The position numbers were made by a program, and so were the translations under genes. Positions 35,579-48,221 of a stretch of 64,000 bases of DNA are shown in pieces. This DNA is from Hyaloraphidium curvatum (lineage: Eukaryota > Monoblepharomycota > Hyaloraphidiomycetes > Hyaloraphidiales > Hyaloraphidiaceae): assembly GCA_025558095.1 (NCBI GenBank), contig JAIVFI010000015.1, positions 372,001 through 436,000 of the forward strand, given 5' to 3'. The first letter of the stretch is position 1. Each line of letters opens with the position of its first letter. Under the pieces are notes generated by a model that was given only the letters and a program-made list of their open reading frames with translations, was not told where the DNA came from and made no database searches.

Positions 35579-38500
35579 ATGCTCGAAGACGACGGCCGCC
35601 TGCGGCCGAGGGAGATTGCGCCAATCGTGCTCAAGTCGCTCTATGGGGAGAGGATCGTAACCCTGTTGTCTTTGGTGGAGCCGGGCGGCGATGGTTCCTT
35701 GTCGCCCCCGGCATCCCTCGCGGGGGTCGCTCCCCCGGACGCGGCCTCTTTCGCCGACTTCCTCGCCGGAACTCTCGTTGCTCTTCCGTCCGACGTCCTT
35801 CCGCCGCGAATCGAACCGAATCTGCCAATGCTGCAGCAGCAGATGCAGAGCGAGGTGGCGATTGGAAGCCCACCACTGCAAGGCAAAGCCATCGCGCTCA
35901 TGGCGCCGTCCGCAGGTCGTTCACCGTGCGATCGAGCTACTGCTCCTTGCAAATCCGATGCGGCCGAACGTACTGGCTCACGGATACCGCCGGTGCAAGG
36001 AACACGGATCCCTGGTTCGCACCGGCACCGGCGCGATCGAGAACATCTATCCCAACACGCTGGTCAACCATGCACAGACCGCGTCCTGGAGCATCCTCCT
36101 CGCTCGGTGAGAACAGAGTGCTCTGATGGCTTTCATCGATTGCCTGACCGTGGCCCAGAACGGGGCAAGATTTCATGTTGTTCTTGCTTACCGAGTGCGA
36201 CATCTTTGTCTCGCTCCCCAACCGATGCTTCTTCCAGCTCGCAGGTAAGATTCGACACCAGTAACGCATATGTCTCGCCCAGCTTTGATTCGCGATAGGG
36301 TACCCCGCGACGGAGCGGCTTTCAAACCTTCGGCCGGCTCCTGTTGAAGGACTCACGTGGCTTCACGATCGTGACTCTGCCGGAAACCGCCCCCGGAAAC
36401 GAACCCTCAATAACGTTGTCCGCGATGTGCCCAGCAAGCGGCGGAAGCACCGGCGCTCTCCTTTGTCTCCGCTGGTCGTAGATCAGCCACACACGACGGC
36501 CACGGAGGATATCCCGCCGCAGCTTCCAAAATCTCTTCCACAGTTTTGCCGGTGCGTTGACGAAACACTCTGTTCCTGACGATCTCTGAATTCAGGAACA
36601 GCAAGCCGTCTGCCCTTTTGTTCGGCCGATCGACCATGTTGTATGCGCGAGCGGCCCAAGGGCACAAGGGACGGACGTGGCTAGGACTGCCCCGCCACCG
36701 TGAGAAATTGGTCTTGGCGCGTTTCGGCCTTCGATCACTAACAAATCGTCCGGTTCCAGACTTGCTGAGCAAATCCGTGCCGGGAGCCCAGTCCGGTCTC
36801 GCCGCAATCGCCCGCGTTTTCCCGAGACTATTTGGGCTAGACAATGTGTTTACAAGTCAACGGCTTGATCCGAAGATGGCGAACTGCGCCGCATGGGGTT
36901 TCTCCGAAAGCAAGTCTGCTTTTGGCGAGGCTCCCTCGGCACGGCGAGCTCTCAAGCGATTGAGATCGTTTCTTCCTTTGTGGGAACGAGTGCTCCGGAA
37001 CCACCAGCGAACCAATTACAGCGCTTTGTTGGATCGGCATTGCACATCTCCGCGCAGCGGAAAGGACGACCAACGGGTTCTCGATGAGGCTTTACCTGTC
37101 GGCAGGGTCGTTGCGTTTATCCGGGCCGCTTCGAAGCGGGTGTTTCCTAGTGCCGTGTGGGGCGGTGCGGAGAATGAAAAGCGCGTGCTTTCCGGTGAAG
37201 TCTGCTATCCGCCGGGCTCAGGTGTGCCCAGCTCACAGTCGCAGCCATCGACCGCTTCATTCGGCTCGGACGAAATGAAGACCTTTCCTTGCACGACTTC
37301 TGCCAGGGAATTAAGGTGTTGCCGCCGAGTTTCTGCGGCATTGCAATGCTAATGGGCCCTTCAGATCAAGAGCATCGCGTGGATGTTCGGGAACGAATGC
37401 GTCACATCGGTTTCGCGCACCACCCACCTCTCCAACCACGATCTTCTCTCCGAAATTCTGTGGTGGTTTGTTCAGGGGTTCCTAATTCCGTTGGTCAGGG
37501 TACGTTTGGCGGACATGCATTGTATGACCTGTTCATGGCATTGTCATTTTCAGACGTGTTTTTACGTCACCGAGTCATCCGGCAACAAGAACCGGCTATT
37601 CTATTTCCGCCAAGACCGATGGCAGAAACTGGTTGCCCAGAACATGCCAGCCATTCGCAGCACTTTTGTTCGAGTGAACCATGTAAAGCGGTGCACGGGC
37701 AACTTCGGTCTTATTGCTCACCTTTCCGACAGACCCAAGTGCTGAGAACCGTTGCCGATCGCCCATTTGCATTTTCGTACGTTCGATTGCTGCCGAAGGA
37801 AGCGGGCATGAGGCCGATCGTCAACTTGAGGCGGCGATTCTCGACCGAGGTAGGCCGCAAGACTCGTGAAGGATTAGCTTCGTTGACTTGCTGTCACCAG
37901 GAAATCGTCTCGGCGTTTCGAAAGAAAAAGGACAAGGTTCCTAAGGAGGCGCTGGGGGATCTGCAGTCGAAGCTTCCCGAGTCGGGAAGCGCGATCAACA
38001 CCGTTTTGAACCCCGCTTTCCAGGTCCTTACCTTCGAAAAGGTTCGAGAGGTAGCCTCCCTTTGGCGCAACTGACACACTGGCCGATTCCCTAGAACCGT
38101 TCCATGGACTCTTGTGCCGGAGCAGTTCTGGGGCTTACTGACATCTACGTCCGGCTCAAGGACTTTAGATGTCGCATCGCAGACAATCAAGGCCAGCTGC
38201 CTCGTCTCTACTTTGCCAAGGTCGACGTCACACAGGCTTTCGACACCATCGATCAGGCGCTCTTGATGGATGTTTTGCGGGGCATGCTCCTCGAGGTGGG
38301 CGGCTTCGCCGTTTGCAGGGTTCAAGCCTTCTCAGGCACGGATCCGGTAGGACGAATACGTCGTGAACAAGTTTGGAGTCTTGTTCCCCTCCTCCGGTTG
38401 CATCCGGAAATCGTTCGAGCGAAAGGCTCGATCCGCCGGTACGTGTCTTGGGCATCCGTTGAGACTCTGGAACTTATTGTGCCGCGCAGATGGCTTCCTT

Positions 38501-40040
38501 CAGTTTTCGGAGCTGGCAGCGCATATGGCACAGCTAATGCGAAACGCTGTGTTTGTTGATCAGGTTGGACCATGCGATGTTCCCTGTCGAACCTTATTCA
38601 ACGTGGTGATTGTCAGGTCGGATGCCTGTTCAAGGACAGAGACGATATCCTCTACCTCATCGAGGAACACATTCTCAACAACTTGGTAAAGGTCGGCAAC
38701 AAGTTCTATCGGCAGGCATCCGGGATCCCGCAGGGCTCGGTCTTGTCAACGTTGCTCTGCAAGTGCGTTGGGCCAAAATGCGATTGGCGCTGGCCTAACA
38801 CCCGACCAGCTTCTTCTACGCCGATCTCGTGCGGAACGAGCTTTCGTTTACCTCCAAAGACGACGGGGTCGGTCCGCTTTCCGCGCCTTTGTCGCTGTTG
38901 TTCACCGGCCTTCCTAGCTCTTGATGCGGTTCGTGGATGACTTTCTCTACATCACCACACAAAGACAAAGCGCCGAGTTGTTTGTGAAGACGATGCATGG
39001 AGGTCCGTGGGTGCGGAGACTGGGTTGGGGCCGAAACATGACGCAGGTTCCAGGTTTTCCGCGATACGGCTGTCGCATCAATGCTTCCAAGACTCTGGTC
39101 AACTTTGACTTCGCGATCAATGGAGCAAGCATTCCTCGAATGTCGCCGCTTGCTAGCACGACGTCTTCGGAGCGTGAGCGACTTCGTCAGTCGACTGTCG
39201 GCGTCCCTCTGACGCACGCAGCAGTCGAGTTTCCGTGGTGCGGTCACCGCATCGGGACCTCTAGCCTTAACGTGCACGCTGACTACGCCCGGTACTTTGG
39301 AAACGGTGCGCACTAATGCAGCTCCCCGTGCGGTCAGCTAAACGTCTGTTCGAAGATCTTTCCGCAACCGTGACGCAGGAGACGGCTAAGCGAGGCGGCT
39401 CGAGCATCCTAACCAAGCTCATGCAGTGCGGCTTCTTACCGACCATGCGGTACCGCTGCTTACAACTCGCAATCCAATCTCAGGTTCCTCAAGCCCCGCA
39501 TCCATGCCCTGTATCTGGACTGCAGCCTGAACTCGCGTGTGTCGGTTCGACGCAACCTCAGCGAGAACTTCTCGATCTGCGCGATGAAGCTCCATGCATA
39601 CCTGCGCAAGCTTCCTCCTCTTCACCCCGGTTACCTTTACCGTGCGCGCGACGTGCTGTTGCTCGCGTGGGCACTCTCTTGATTGATCTCGTTCACCCGC
39701 CAGGCGCCATCGATTCTGCCATCAAGTTCGCCGGCATACTCGCCAAAACCAGGACACGCAACGCGGCCGCTACCTCACGCAGCTGTACTTTCGAACTGCA
39801 GTCGCAGGACGTCGAGTGGTAAGTGTTAGAAGCCCCGCGGCTTCGCGATCTCCTGCTGATCACCAGTCCAGGCTTGGATGGCGGGCTTTTTCAACGGTGC
39901 TGCAGCGCAAGCAAACGCGCCACGCGGATCTGCTCCAGATGATGTCGGAGAAGGAAGGAGATTTGCTCAGAACGGTCTCGGCGGAGACCCAGGCTCAGGA
40001 TCGGGACCTGGACGACGTCGCTAGGCGCATATTGTATTGA
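35579..40040 (+). CDS. TERT: telomerase reverse transcriptase (TERT)
   Basis: TERT copies its RNA template onto chromosome ends. All hallmark motifs are present, split by many short introns. They include an N-terminal TEN-like start (VLKSLYGERIVTLLSLVEP), MRPNVLAHGYRRC, FMLFLLTECDIFVSLPNRC, a TRBD block (VFPRLFGLDNVFTSQ, then RVLRNHQRTNYSALL), and VFPSAVWGGAENE with RLGRNEDLSLHDFCQGIKV. Motif T is CFYVTESSGNKNRLFYFRQD near 37555-37615, motif 1 is LLPKEAGMRPIVNLRR, and motif A is KVDVTQAFDTI (Asp at 38224). Motif B' is QASGIPQGSVLSTLLC, motif C is RFVDDFLYIT (Asp pair at 38936-38941), motif D is GCRINASKTLVNF and motif E is FPWCGHRI. The catalytic Asp triad is intact. The C-terminal extension ends ARRILY. 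Start at 35579; an in-frame intron follows QSE (61 nt). No break is seen, so it is probably functional. Confidence 0.92.
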
Positions 40041-40241
40041 GTCGGCGATTGTTTGTGCTTAGCTATATAGTGGTTCTCAGAAAACCAGCGCTTTTCCTTT
40101 CCTTGTGCAACCCCCGGGCGACTGTCCGGCGGCCTCTCCTGCGTGCTTCTGCCGGTCTTTTTGCTCGGCGTTTGTCGCGCAGCGCCTGTCTTTGCCGCCT
40201 TTCTGTGCGCCCCTGCGTTGCGGACTGCCTGAGGACCTGCG

Positions 40242-42689
<2,448 letters not shown>

Positions 42690-42936
42690 GCTCGTGGCTC
42701 TGCTTGCCGCACCGCGCCGTTCTCCGCACGCCTCCGCCCGATCATCACTTCGACTCTGTTGCATGTGGCCACGATTACCCATAGAAGGCCGACGTCCATG
42801 TTGTAAGGGCGATGAAATACACTTTCATTGTAATTCCTTGTGGCTGTCAATCGGTAGGGGCCTTTTGAGGAGAGTGCTGGGTACAAGTGCCCGCCACGTA
42901 CAACGCCCCGCGAACAACCTCCCCCCGCCCACCACG

Positions 42937-44835
42937 ATGTCATGTAAGCGGCCCTCTGTCGCGCCTTGATCAACAGCGTTGACGAACATGGAACGCGACA
43001 GTCCGCGTGCTCAATTTCCTGCGGCCTTTCATCGCCGTCATGCCGGAGGTCGCGGCACCGGACCGAAAGGTGCACTGAACACTGGGGACGCCATTCCGCG
43101 CGACTGAACGGCGTTTCCCTGCGGATAACGTCACAGGTCCAATTCAGGGAGAAGGTTCTCTGGACAGGCGTCACCCTGTTCATCTTCCTGGTGTGCTCCC
43201 AGATCCCCTTGTACGGGATCATGTCGTCGGACTCATCCGACCCCGTGAGTTGCTTCGGCTCGAATATTGCCGGACCCGGTATTCACGACCGGCCCGCAAC
43301 GCCCTGGTGTGACGGCAGTTCTATTGGATGAGGATGATCATGGCCTCGAACAGAGGAACGCTCATGGAGCAGGGTATCACGCCCATCGTGACTTCCGGCA
43401 TGATCATGCAGCTCCTAGCCGGAGCGGGCATCATCGAAGTGGACTACTCGCTCAAGGAGGATCGCGCGCTGTTCAGCGGGGCGCAGAAGTGTGAGGACCG
43501 CGGCCTCGCCCCGCAACGCGCGGGCTTCTGACCCTTCCGTGCAGTGTTCGCCATGATCATTTCAATCGGCCAGGCGTTCGTTTCCGTCTGGAGCGGAGTC
43601 TACGGAAACCCCAAGGAGATTGGTGCCGGGATAAGCCTGCTGCTCATCCTTCAGCTCTTCGTGGCCAGCGTCATCGTCATCCTCCTGGACGAACTGCTCC
43701 AGAAAGGCTACGGACTGGGTTCCGGGATTTCGCTCTTCATCGCCACGAACATTTGCGAGAACATCGTCTGGCGTGCTTTCAGCCCCAGCACCTTCAACAC
43801 GGGTCGCGGTTGGTTCCCTTTCGAACTCGGGAGAGCGCGCTCGTCTCACTCGGAATCCAGGCACGCAGTTCGAAGGAGCCATTCTCAACCTCTTCCACCT
43901 CCTGTTCACCCGCTCGGACAAGATGCGCGCCCTCCGTGAAGCCTTCTACCGGCAAAATGCCCCGAACATGATGAACCTGCTGGCGACCGTGGTGGTTTTC
44001 GGCGTCGTCATCTACCTCCAGGGATTCCGCGTCGAGATTCCGGTCAAGAGCAACAGGGTCCGGGGCCAGCAAGGAACCTACCCCATCAAGCTGTTCTACA
44101 CGTCCAACATGCCGATCATGCTGACGTCCGCCCTCGTGTCCAACCTGTACTTCATTTCCCAACTGCTCTACAACCGCTTCCCGGACAACATTATGGTGCG
44201 CCTGCTCGGGGTGTGGAAGGTGGGTCTCGAGCCCTTGCTGTGTTGTAGGTCGCGTTGACGTCTCCTCGAACAGTCGAACGAAGGTGCGCCGCAGCAGTTT
44301 GCGTCGGGGGGCTTCGCCTACTACGTTTCGGCGCCCGAGAGCATCGGTGCTGCGGTCTCGGACCCGATCCACTTTGTGATCTACCTGGCCTTCATGCTCG
44401 GAGCCTGCGCCTTCTTCTCGCGGACCTGGATCGAGGTCTCGGGCTCTTCCCCCCGGGATGTCGCCAAGCAGCTCAAGGACCAGCAGCTCGTCATTCGCGG
44501 CTACCGCGAGGTGTCCATGTACAAGGAGCTGAAGCGCATCATCCCGACGGCGGCGGCACTCGGAGGGCTCTTCATCGGCCTCCTGTCCGTGACGGCTGAC
44601 CTGCTCGGTGAGTCACGTCGTGCTCCTCTGTGGACGCCCCTCTTATCCTTCGCGATCGCGCTCAAGGTGCCATTGGCTCGGGCACCGGCATCCTGCTGGC
44701 CGTTACGACCATCTACAGCTACTTTGAGCTCATGGTCAAGGAAAACGCGCAGCTCCAAGAAACGGGCGATGCTGTCTTCTGTGAGTCCCTTTCCGATCCC
44801 GCAGCCGATGGACACTAAATGCAGGCGCAGGGTGA
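42937..44835 (+). CDS. Sec61 alpha subunit, ER protein translocon channel
   Basis: Sec61 alpha is the ten-helix channel of the ER translocon. The start is a 7-nt exon (ATGTCAT, 42937-42943). It is spliced to TCCGCGTG so that the protein begins [12 protein letters not shown], then [13 protein letters not shown]. After a second intron come [20 protein letters not shown] and SQIPLYGI with the plug region. Other blocks are [54 protein letters not shown], then [20 protein letters not shown] and [20 protein letters not shown], the most conserved part. The end is [20 protein letters not shown] and [13 protein letters not shown]. The last few residues depend on whether a 43-nt intron at 44782-44824 is used (stop at 44835) or not (stop at 44818). 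Confidence 0.93.
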
Positions 44836-44939
44836 GAGTAGAAAAAGATGTAATTCGCGAGGGTCGAAGACAGATGATACCCCGACATCCCTCCGACCGC
44901 CCCGGGTATCATTGGTATAGGAGCAGCCGGCGGGAAAGC

Positions 44940-45696
44940 TCAGAAAACGCTCAGATACGACTCCGCGACTATACTGGTGACGCGGCGGCTCGGCTGTCAG
45001 CAGCGCCGACCAGCGCGGGGACCGAGCGACCCACCGTGCCCGGGCATTCAGACTGAGCTTCATCTCGCTGATCTCTTTGTCGACGTCCTCCATGAACTGG
45101 ATGATAAAGTCCACGAGCTTGTGCTTGTACATTTGCTCGGTGTGGAAGTTGGTGATGAGGAAGCTGATGTCGTATCCCTGGCGGCACGGAAACCGCCGAA
45201 TCAGATCGTGGAAACACATCGACCGGCGAGGAGATCCGTACGGGAACCGGCTTGCGCCGCAGGATCACAAAGTTCTCGGCGCGCTGCATAAGGAACCTCG
45301 TGAACTTGTGGCACAAGACGCGTTCGATCTCGTCCGCCTGCTTGATTTTGATGCTAATGCGAAGCGAGTTGATGGATCCTTCCACGAGGACGCGTTCCGT
45401 CTCTGTCCGGTTGATGACGACGGGGGTCAACAGGACCTCTTTGGTGACCCTGTCGGACGGAGCTTCCTCAGCCCCAGCAACCCGTCCGCACGCGTCCCAA
45501 CACACTGCGCCTCCACTTCGGGCTTGTTGTGCCTCTCGACCACTTGCGACGAGAAGTTCTCCAGGCACAAGGCCGCGGTGAGCGTGGAGCGCACCGCGTT
45601 CAGGTATGGCTTCAGCGTGTTGGCCTGCGTAGGAGCGCCGAGGATCGCGATGCGTGTAAGGATGAATCTCGGAGCAACGGCCGCCTCTCGCACCAT
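44940..45696 (-). CDS. ARPC4: ARPC4, Arp2/3 complex 20-kDa subunit
   Basis: ARPC4 forms the core of the Arp2/3 actin nucleator with ARPC2. The start codon stands alone as the first exon: ATG at 45694-45696 is followed at once by donor GTGCGAGA. The next exon reads [19 protein letters not shown] and [19 protein letters not shown], an almost invariant family block. Further exons give [59 protein letters not shown] and [19 protein letters not shown]. The last intron (about 44978-45040) joins NARAR to [10 protein letters not shown] and stop. The size (about 168 residues) matches the family exactly. Confidence 0.93.
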
Positions 45697-45854
45697 CGCG
45701 ATCCGCGCGCCGGATTACGGCGTGTCTCGTGGACGCCGACGCGCGTGCCAGGGCCTGGATGAGTGATCGAACGGGCGACGCTACAGACGCTTCCCCAAAC
45801 AGTCCGCCCAAAAATTGTTTCCTGCCTGCACGCACCCCCAGAGAGTCCGCAAGG

Positions 45855-47472
45855 ATGGCATTCTGGGGTCTCGTCGTGTACCCCAACAAGTCCTACACGT
45901 GGGGATGTCGGGCGTGCTGGCCGAAGCCCACATTGAGGTTCCTGGCCCCTCCTCCAGACAAACGGTCGACCAGCCCTTCCGCATCACAATGGCTGCTCTC
46001 GGCGAGGCCCCTGCCGCTGGGCGACACACCGTGACCGTCACTGTCGATGACGACACCTACGTTCTTTGCAGTCTCACGACCGACAAGGCGGGTCAATCTG
46101 TCGTTCCACGTCCCCCGCCGTGCAACTCACCCCACCGTTTGCAGGTTGAGCAACAGCAGCTCGACCTTGTGTTTGGCGAGGGCGAGGACATCACCATCAA
46201 GATGGTGGGTTCTTGGGGTGTCAACCGGTTGCGGCAACTGATCTGCCTGTGGCTCTTCAGAACGGGCCGTCTCCCATTCACCTGACGGGAACGTACGTCG
46301 TGCGGAACCGGCATCGCTGGGATTCATGCTGATGCTGGCCGTGGCTAGCTTCCTTCTGGATGATGAAGAGCCGGACTTCTCGGACTTTGACGACGAGTCC
46401 ATCGATTCGGACGACTTGATGATCGAGGGCGAGGACGGCGAGGAGGATAGCGAGAACGAGGTCGAGAGGTGAGCTTCCATGCCGATCGTCGCGGTTTGTT
46501 GCTGACGCGACCTTCAGGATGCCGCCGGGCAAGGGTGCGTGCGCGCATGACGATCCGTGCTGGGCTCTGGGCTGACTTTTACAGTGAAAGTGCTTGGCGA
46601 GGACGACGAAAGTGGGAGCGAAGAGGAGAGCGGCGAAGAAGGTTCCGGTGATGGTGACGAGGACAGCGAGGAGAGCGAGGAGGAACAGCCGGCTCCCAAG
46701 GGGAAGGCGGAGAAGCCGAAGGGCAAGGCTGAGAAAGGGGCCCAGAAGCCCGAAGGTGAGCGCCTTTTCTCCGGCACGACCCGTCTGTCTTCCTGACACA
46801 TCGATCTCAGTGAAGCGCAAAGCCGAGTCTGGGCAGACTCCCCAGCAGCCGCCCAAGAAGCAGAAGGTGGAGGACGGTGCGGCCTCGCAGAAAGCCACAC
46901 CCGCAGCAAAGCCGCAGAAGGCCGACGGCCAGCAATCCGGCAAGCAGACTCCCGCAGAAACCAAGGGCACGCCTGCAAACGTCCAGAAGGAGGCGTCAAA
47001 GCCTGGAACCGCCACCAAGGCCGGCGACAACAAGTCGAAGCCTGCCACTCCGGCAACGGACACGGACAAGACCCCCAAAAAGAAGACTCTTCCCAGCGGT
47101 CTGGTCATCGAGGACAAGGTCGTTGGCAGCGGTGCCAAGGCCAAGAACGGCAAGACTCTTGCTCTGCGCTACATAGGAAAGCTTGCAAGCGGCAAGGTTT
47201 TTGACTCCAACACATCGGGCAACCCCTTCAAGGTGCAGCTGGGAAAGGGGAGCGTGATCAAGGGTTGGGAGGTCGGCCTGCAGGGCATGAACGCTGGTGG
47301 CACGCGTGTTCTGGGCATCCCCCCAAACTTGGCCTACGGTGCGTCTCTTTTCGGTGTGGAATGGTGGTTGGTTGGTATGCTGATTCGTTTCGTAGGCGCC
47401 AAGGGAGCTCCTCCGGATATTCCACCAAACAGCACCCTGACTTTCGAGATCAAGCTGCTGAGTGTTGACTAG
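45855..47472 (+). CDS. nucleolar-type FKBP peptidyl-prolyl isomerase (Fpr3/Fpr4, FKBP39/46 type)
   Basis: These FKBPs act as nuclear histone chaperones and prolyl isomerases. The protein starts [15 protein letters not shown] and, after an intron, continues [15 protein letters not shown] and [20 protein letters not shown], the N-terminal nucleoplasmin-like domain. An acidic stretch follows ([20 protein letters not shown], then [19 protein letters not shown]), then a Lys/Pro/Ala-rich linker. The C-terminal FKBP domain has [64 protein letters not shown] and, after a final intron, [19 protein letters not shown]. The active-site aromatic and acidic residues (Tyr, Phe-Asp, Ile-x-Trp, Tyr-Gly, Phe) are all there. 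One intron after TTDK seems to use a GC donor. ARPC4 diverges 158 bp away. Confidence 0.9.
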
Positions 47473-47848
47473 AAGGATGAATGATTAGAGAATGTTGATC
47501 CATAGATCAAAAATGGATGACTGGTGGTGGCCTATTCTTTACCTACTTGCCAAGTGGCCGATATCAAGAAAATGAAAGGTCAGATCCCCGCTTGGACACC
47601 CTGACCACAATCGGTCTGGCAAGAGATGTCCCATGCTTGCACTCCGATTGCCTCTTCCAAGTCAAATGCATGCTCCTTTGAAGTTCATGACCATGAGCCG
47701 CTCTCAAGTAGTCCCTGCTGTATTTGAATCAACTGACCCAGTTGGAAGCACTCTAGTACAACGCTTGCTGATCATTCCGTGAGTGTCAGGATGGGCCTCG
47801 GGAGATGGCCTAGTCATGGGTTGGTTAGGGAGAGCAGATGGGGCAGCC
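47473..47848. other. intergenic, no gene seen
   Basis: No credible coding frame. The right end (about 47792-47822) matches, in reverse orientation, about 30 bp of the LINE 3' region near 62810-62845 (shared core ATGGCCTAGTCATGGGTT). It abuts the truncated LTR of element A. Confidence 0.5.
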
Positions 47849-47888
47849 ATCCAACGGCTCCAAACACATCCATCCATCGCCAGCAACA
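47849..47888 (-). repeat. truncated 3' LTR of element A
   Basis: Forty bases match the start of the LTR at 59308-59456 (shared ATCCAACGGCTCCAAACACA and onward to GCAACA) with one difference. The polypurine tract lies immediately to the right, as it should for a minus-strand element. The rest of the LTR is missing and replaced by sequence related to the LINE 3' end. Confidence 0.65.
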
Positions 47889-48221
47889 CTCCCCCATTTG
47901 GAGGCAAGTGGATCGAGTGGAGTCCCCCACCGCATGCTCCTCCACGCCCCGGGGATTGAGTTCCTCGGGCTGCCTAGGCCAGGCTCCCTGATGTCACATC
48001 GCACGTCACACCTCCCCCCAAGCCCGGGCGATCCAATCGCCGTACAAGACTCCCCCAGAGACCATACATGCAAAGAAAGTACAAGACAGAAGACAATCCA
48101 GAGTTACACGTAGAGAAACTCCCCCAGAAACCAAGGAACGGCTGCCCACTAGCCTCAGGCTCATCATGGGCAGAGATTCCCGGCAGGGTCCGGCTCGCAG
48201 AGAACGCTGGCCTCAGGCCCA

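Noticed and set aside
45427-45696. ARPC4 exon read through as a 90-residue protein starting [10 protein letters not shown]
   Set aside because: The bases after the ATG form a GTGCGAGA donor; splicing to GCCAACACG restores the family N-terminus.
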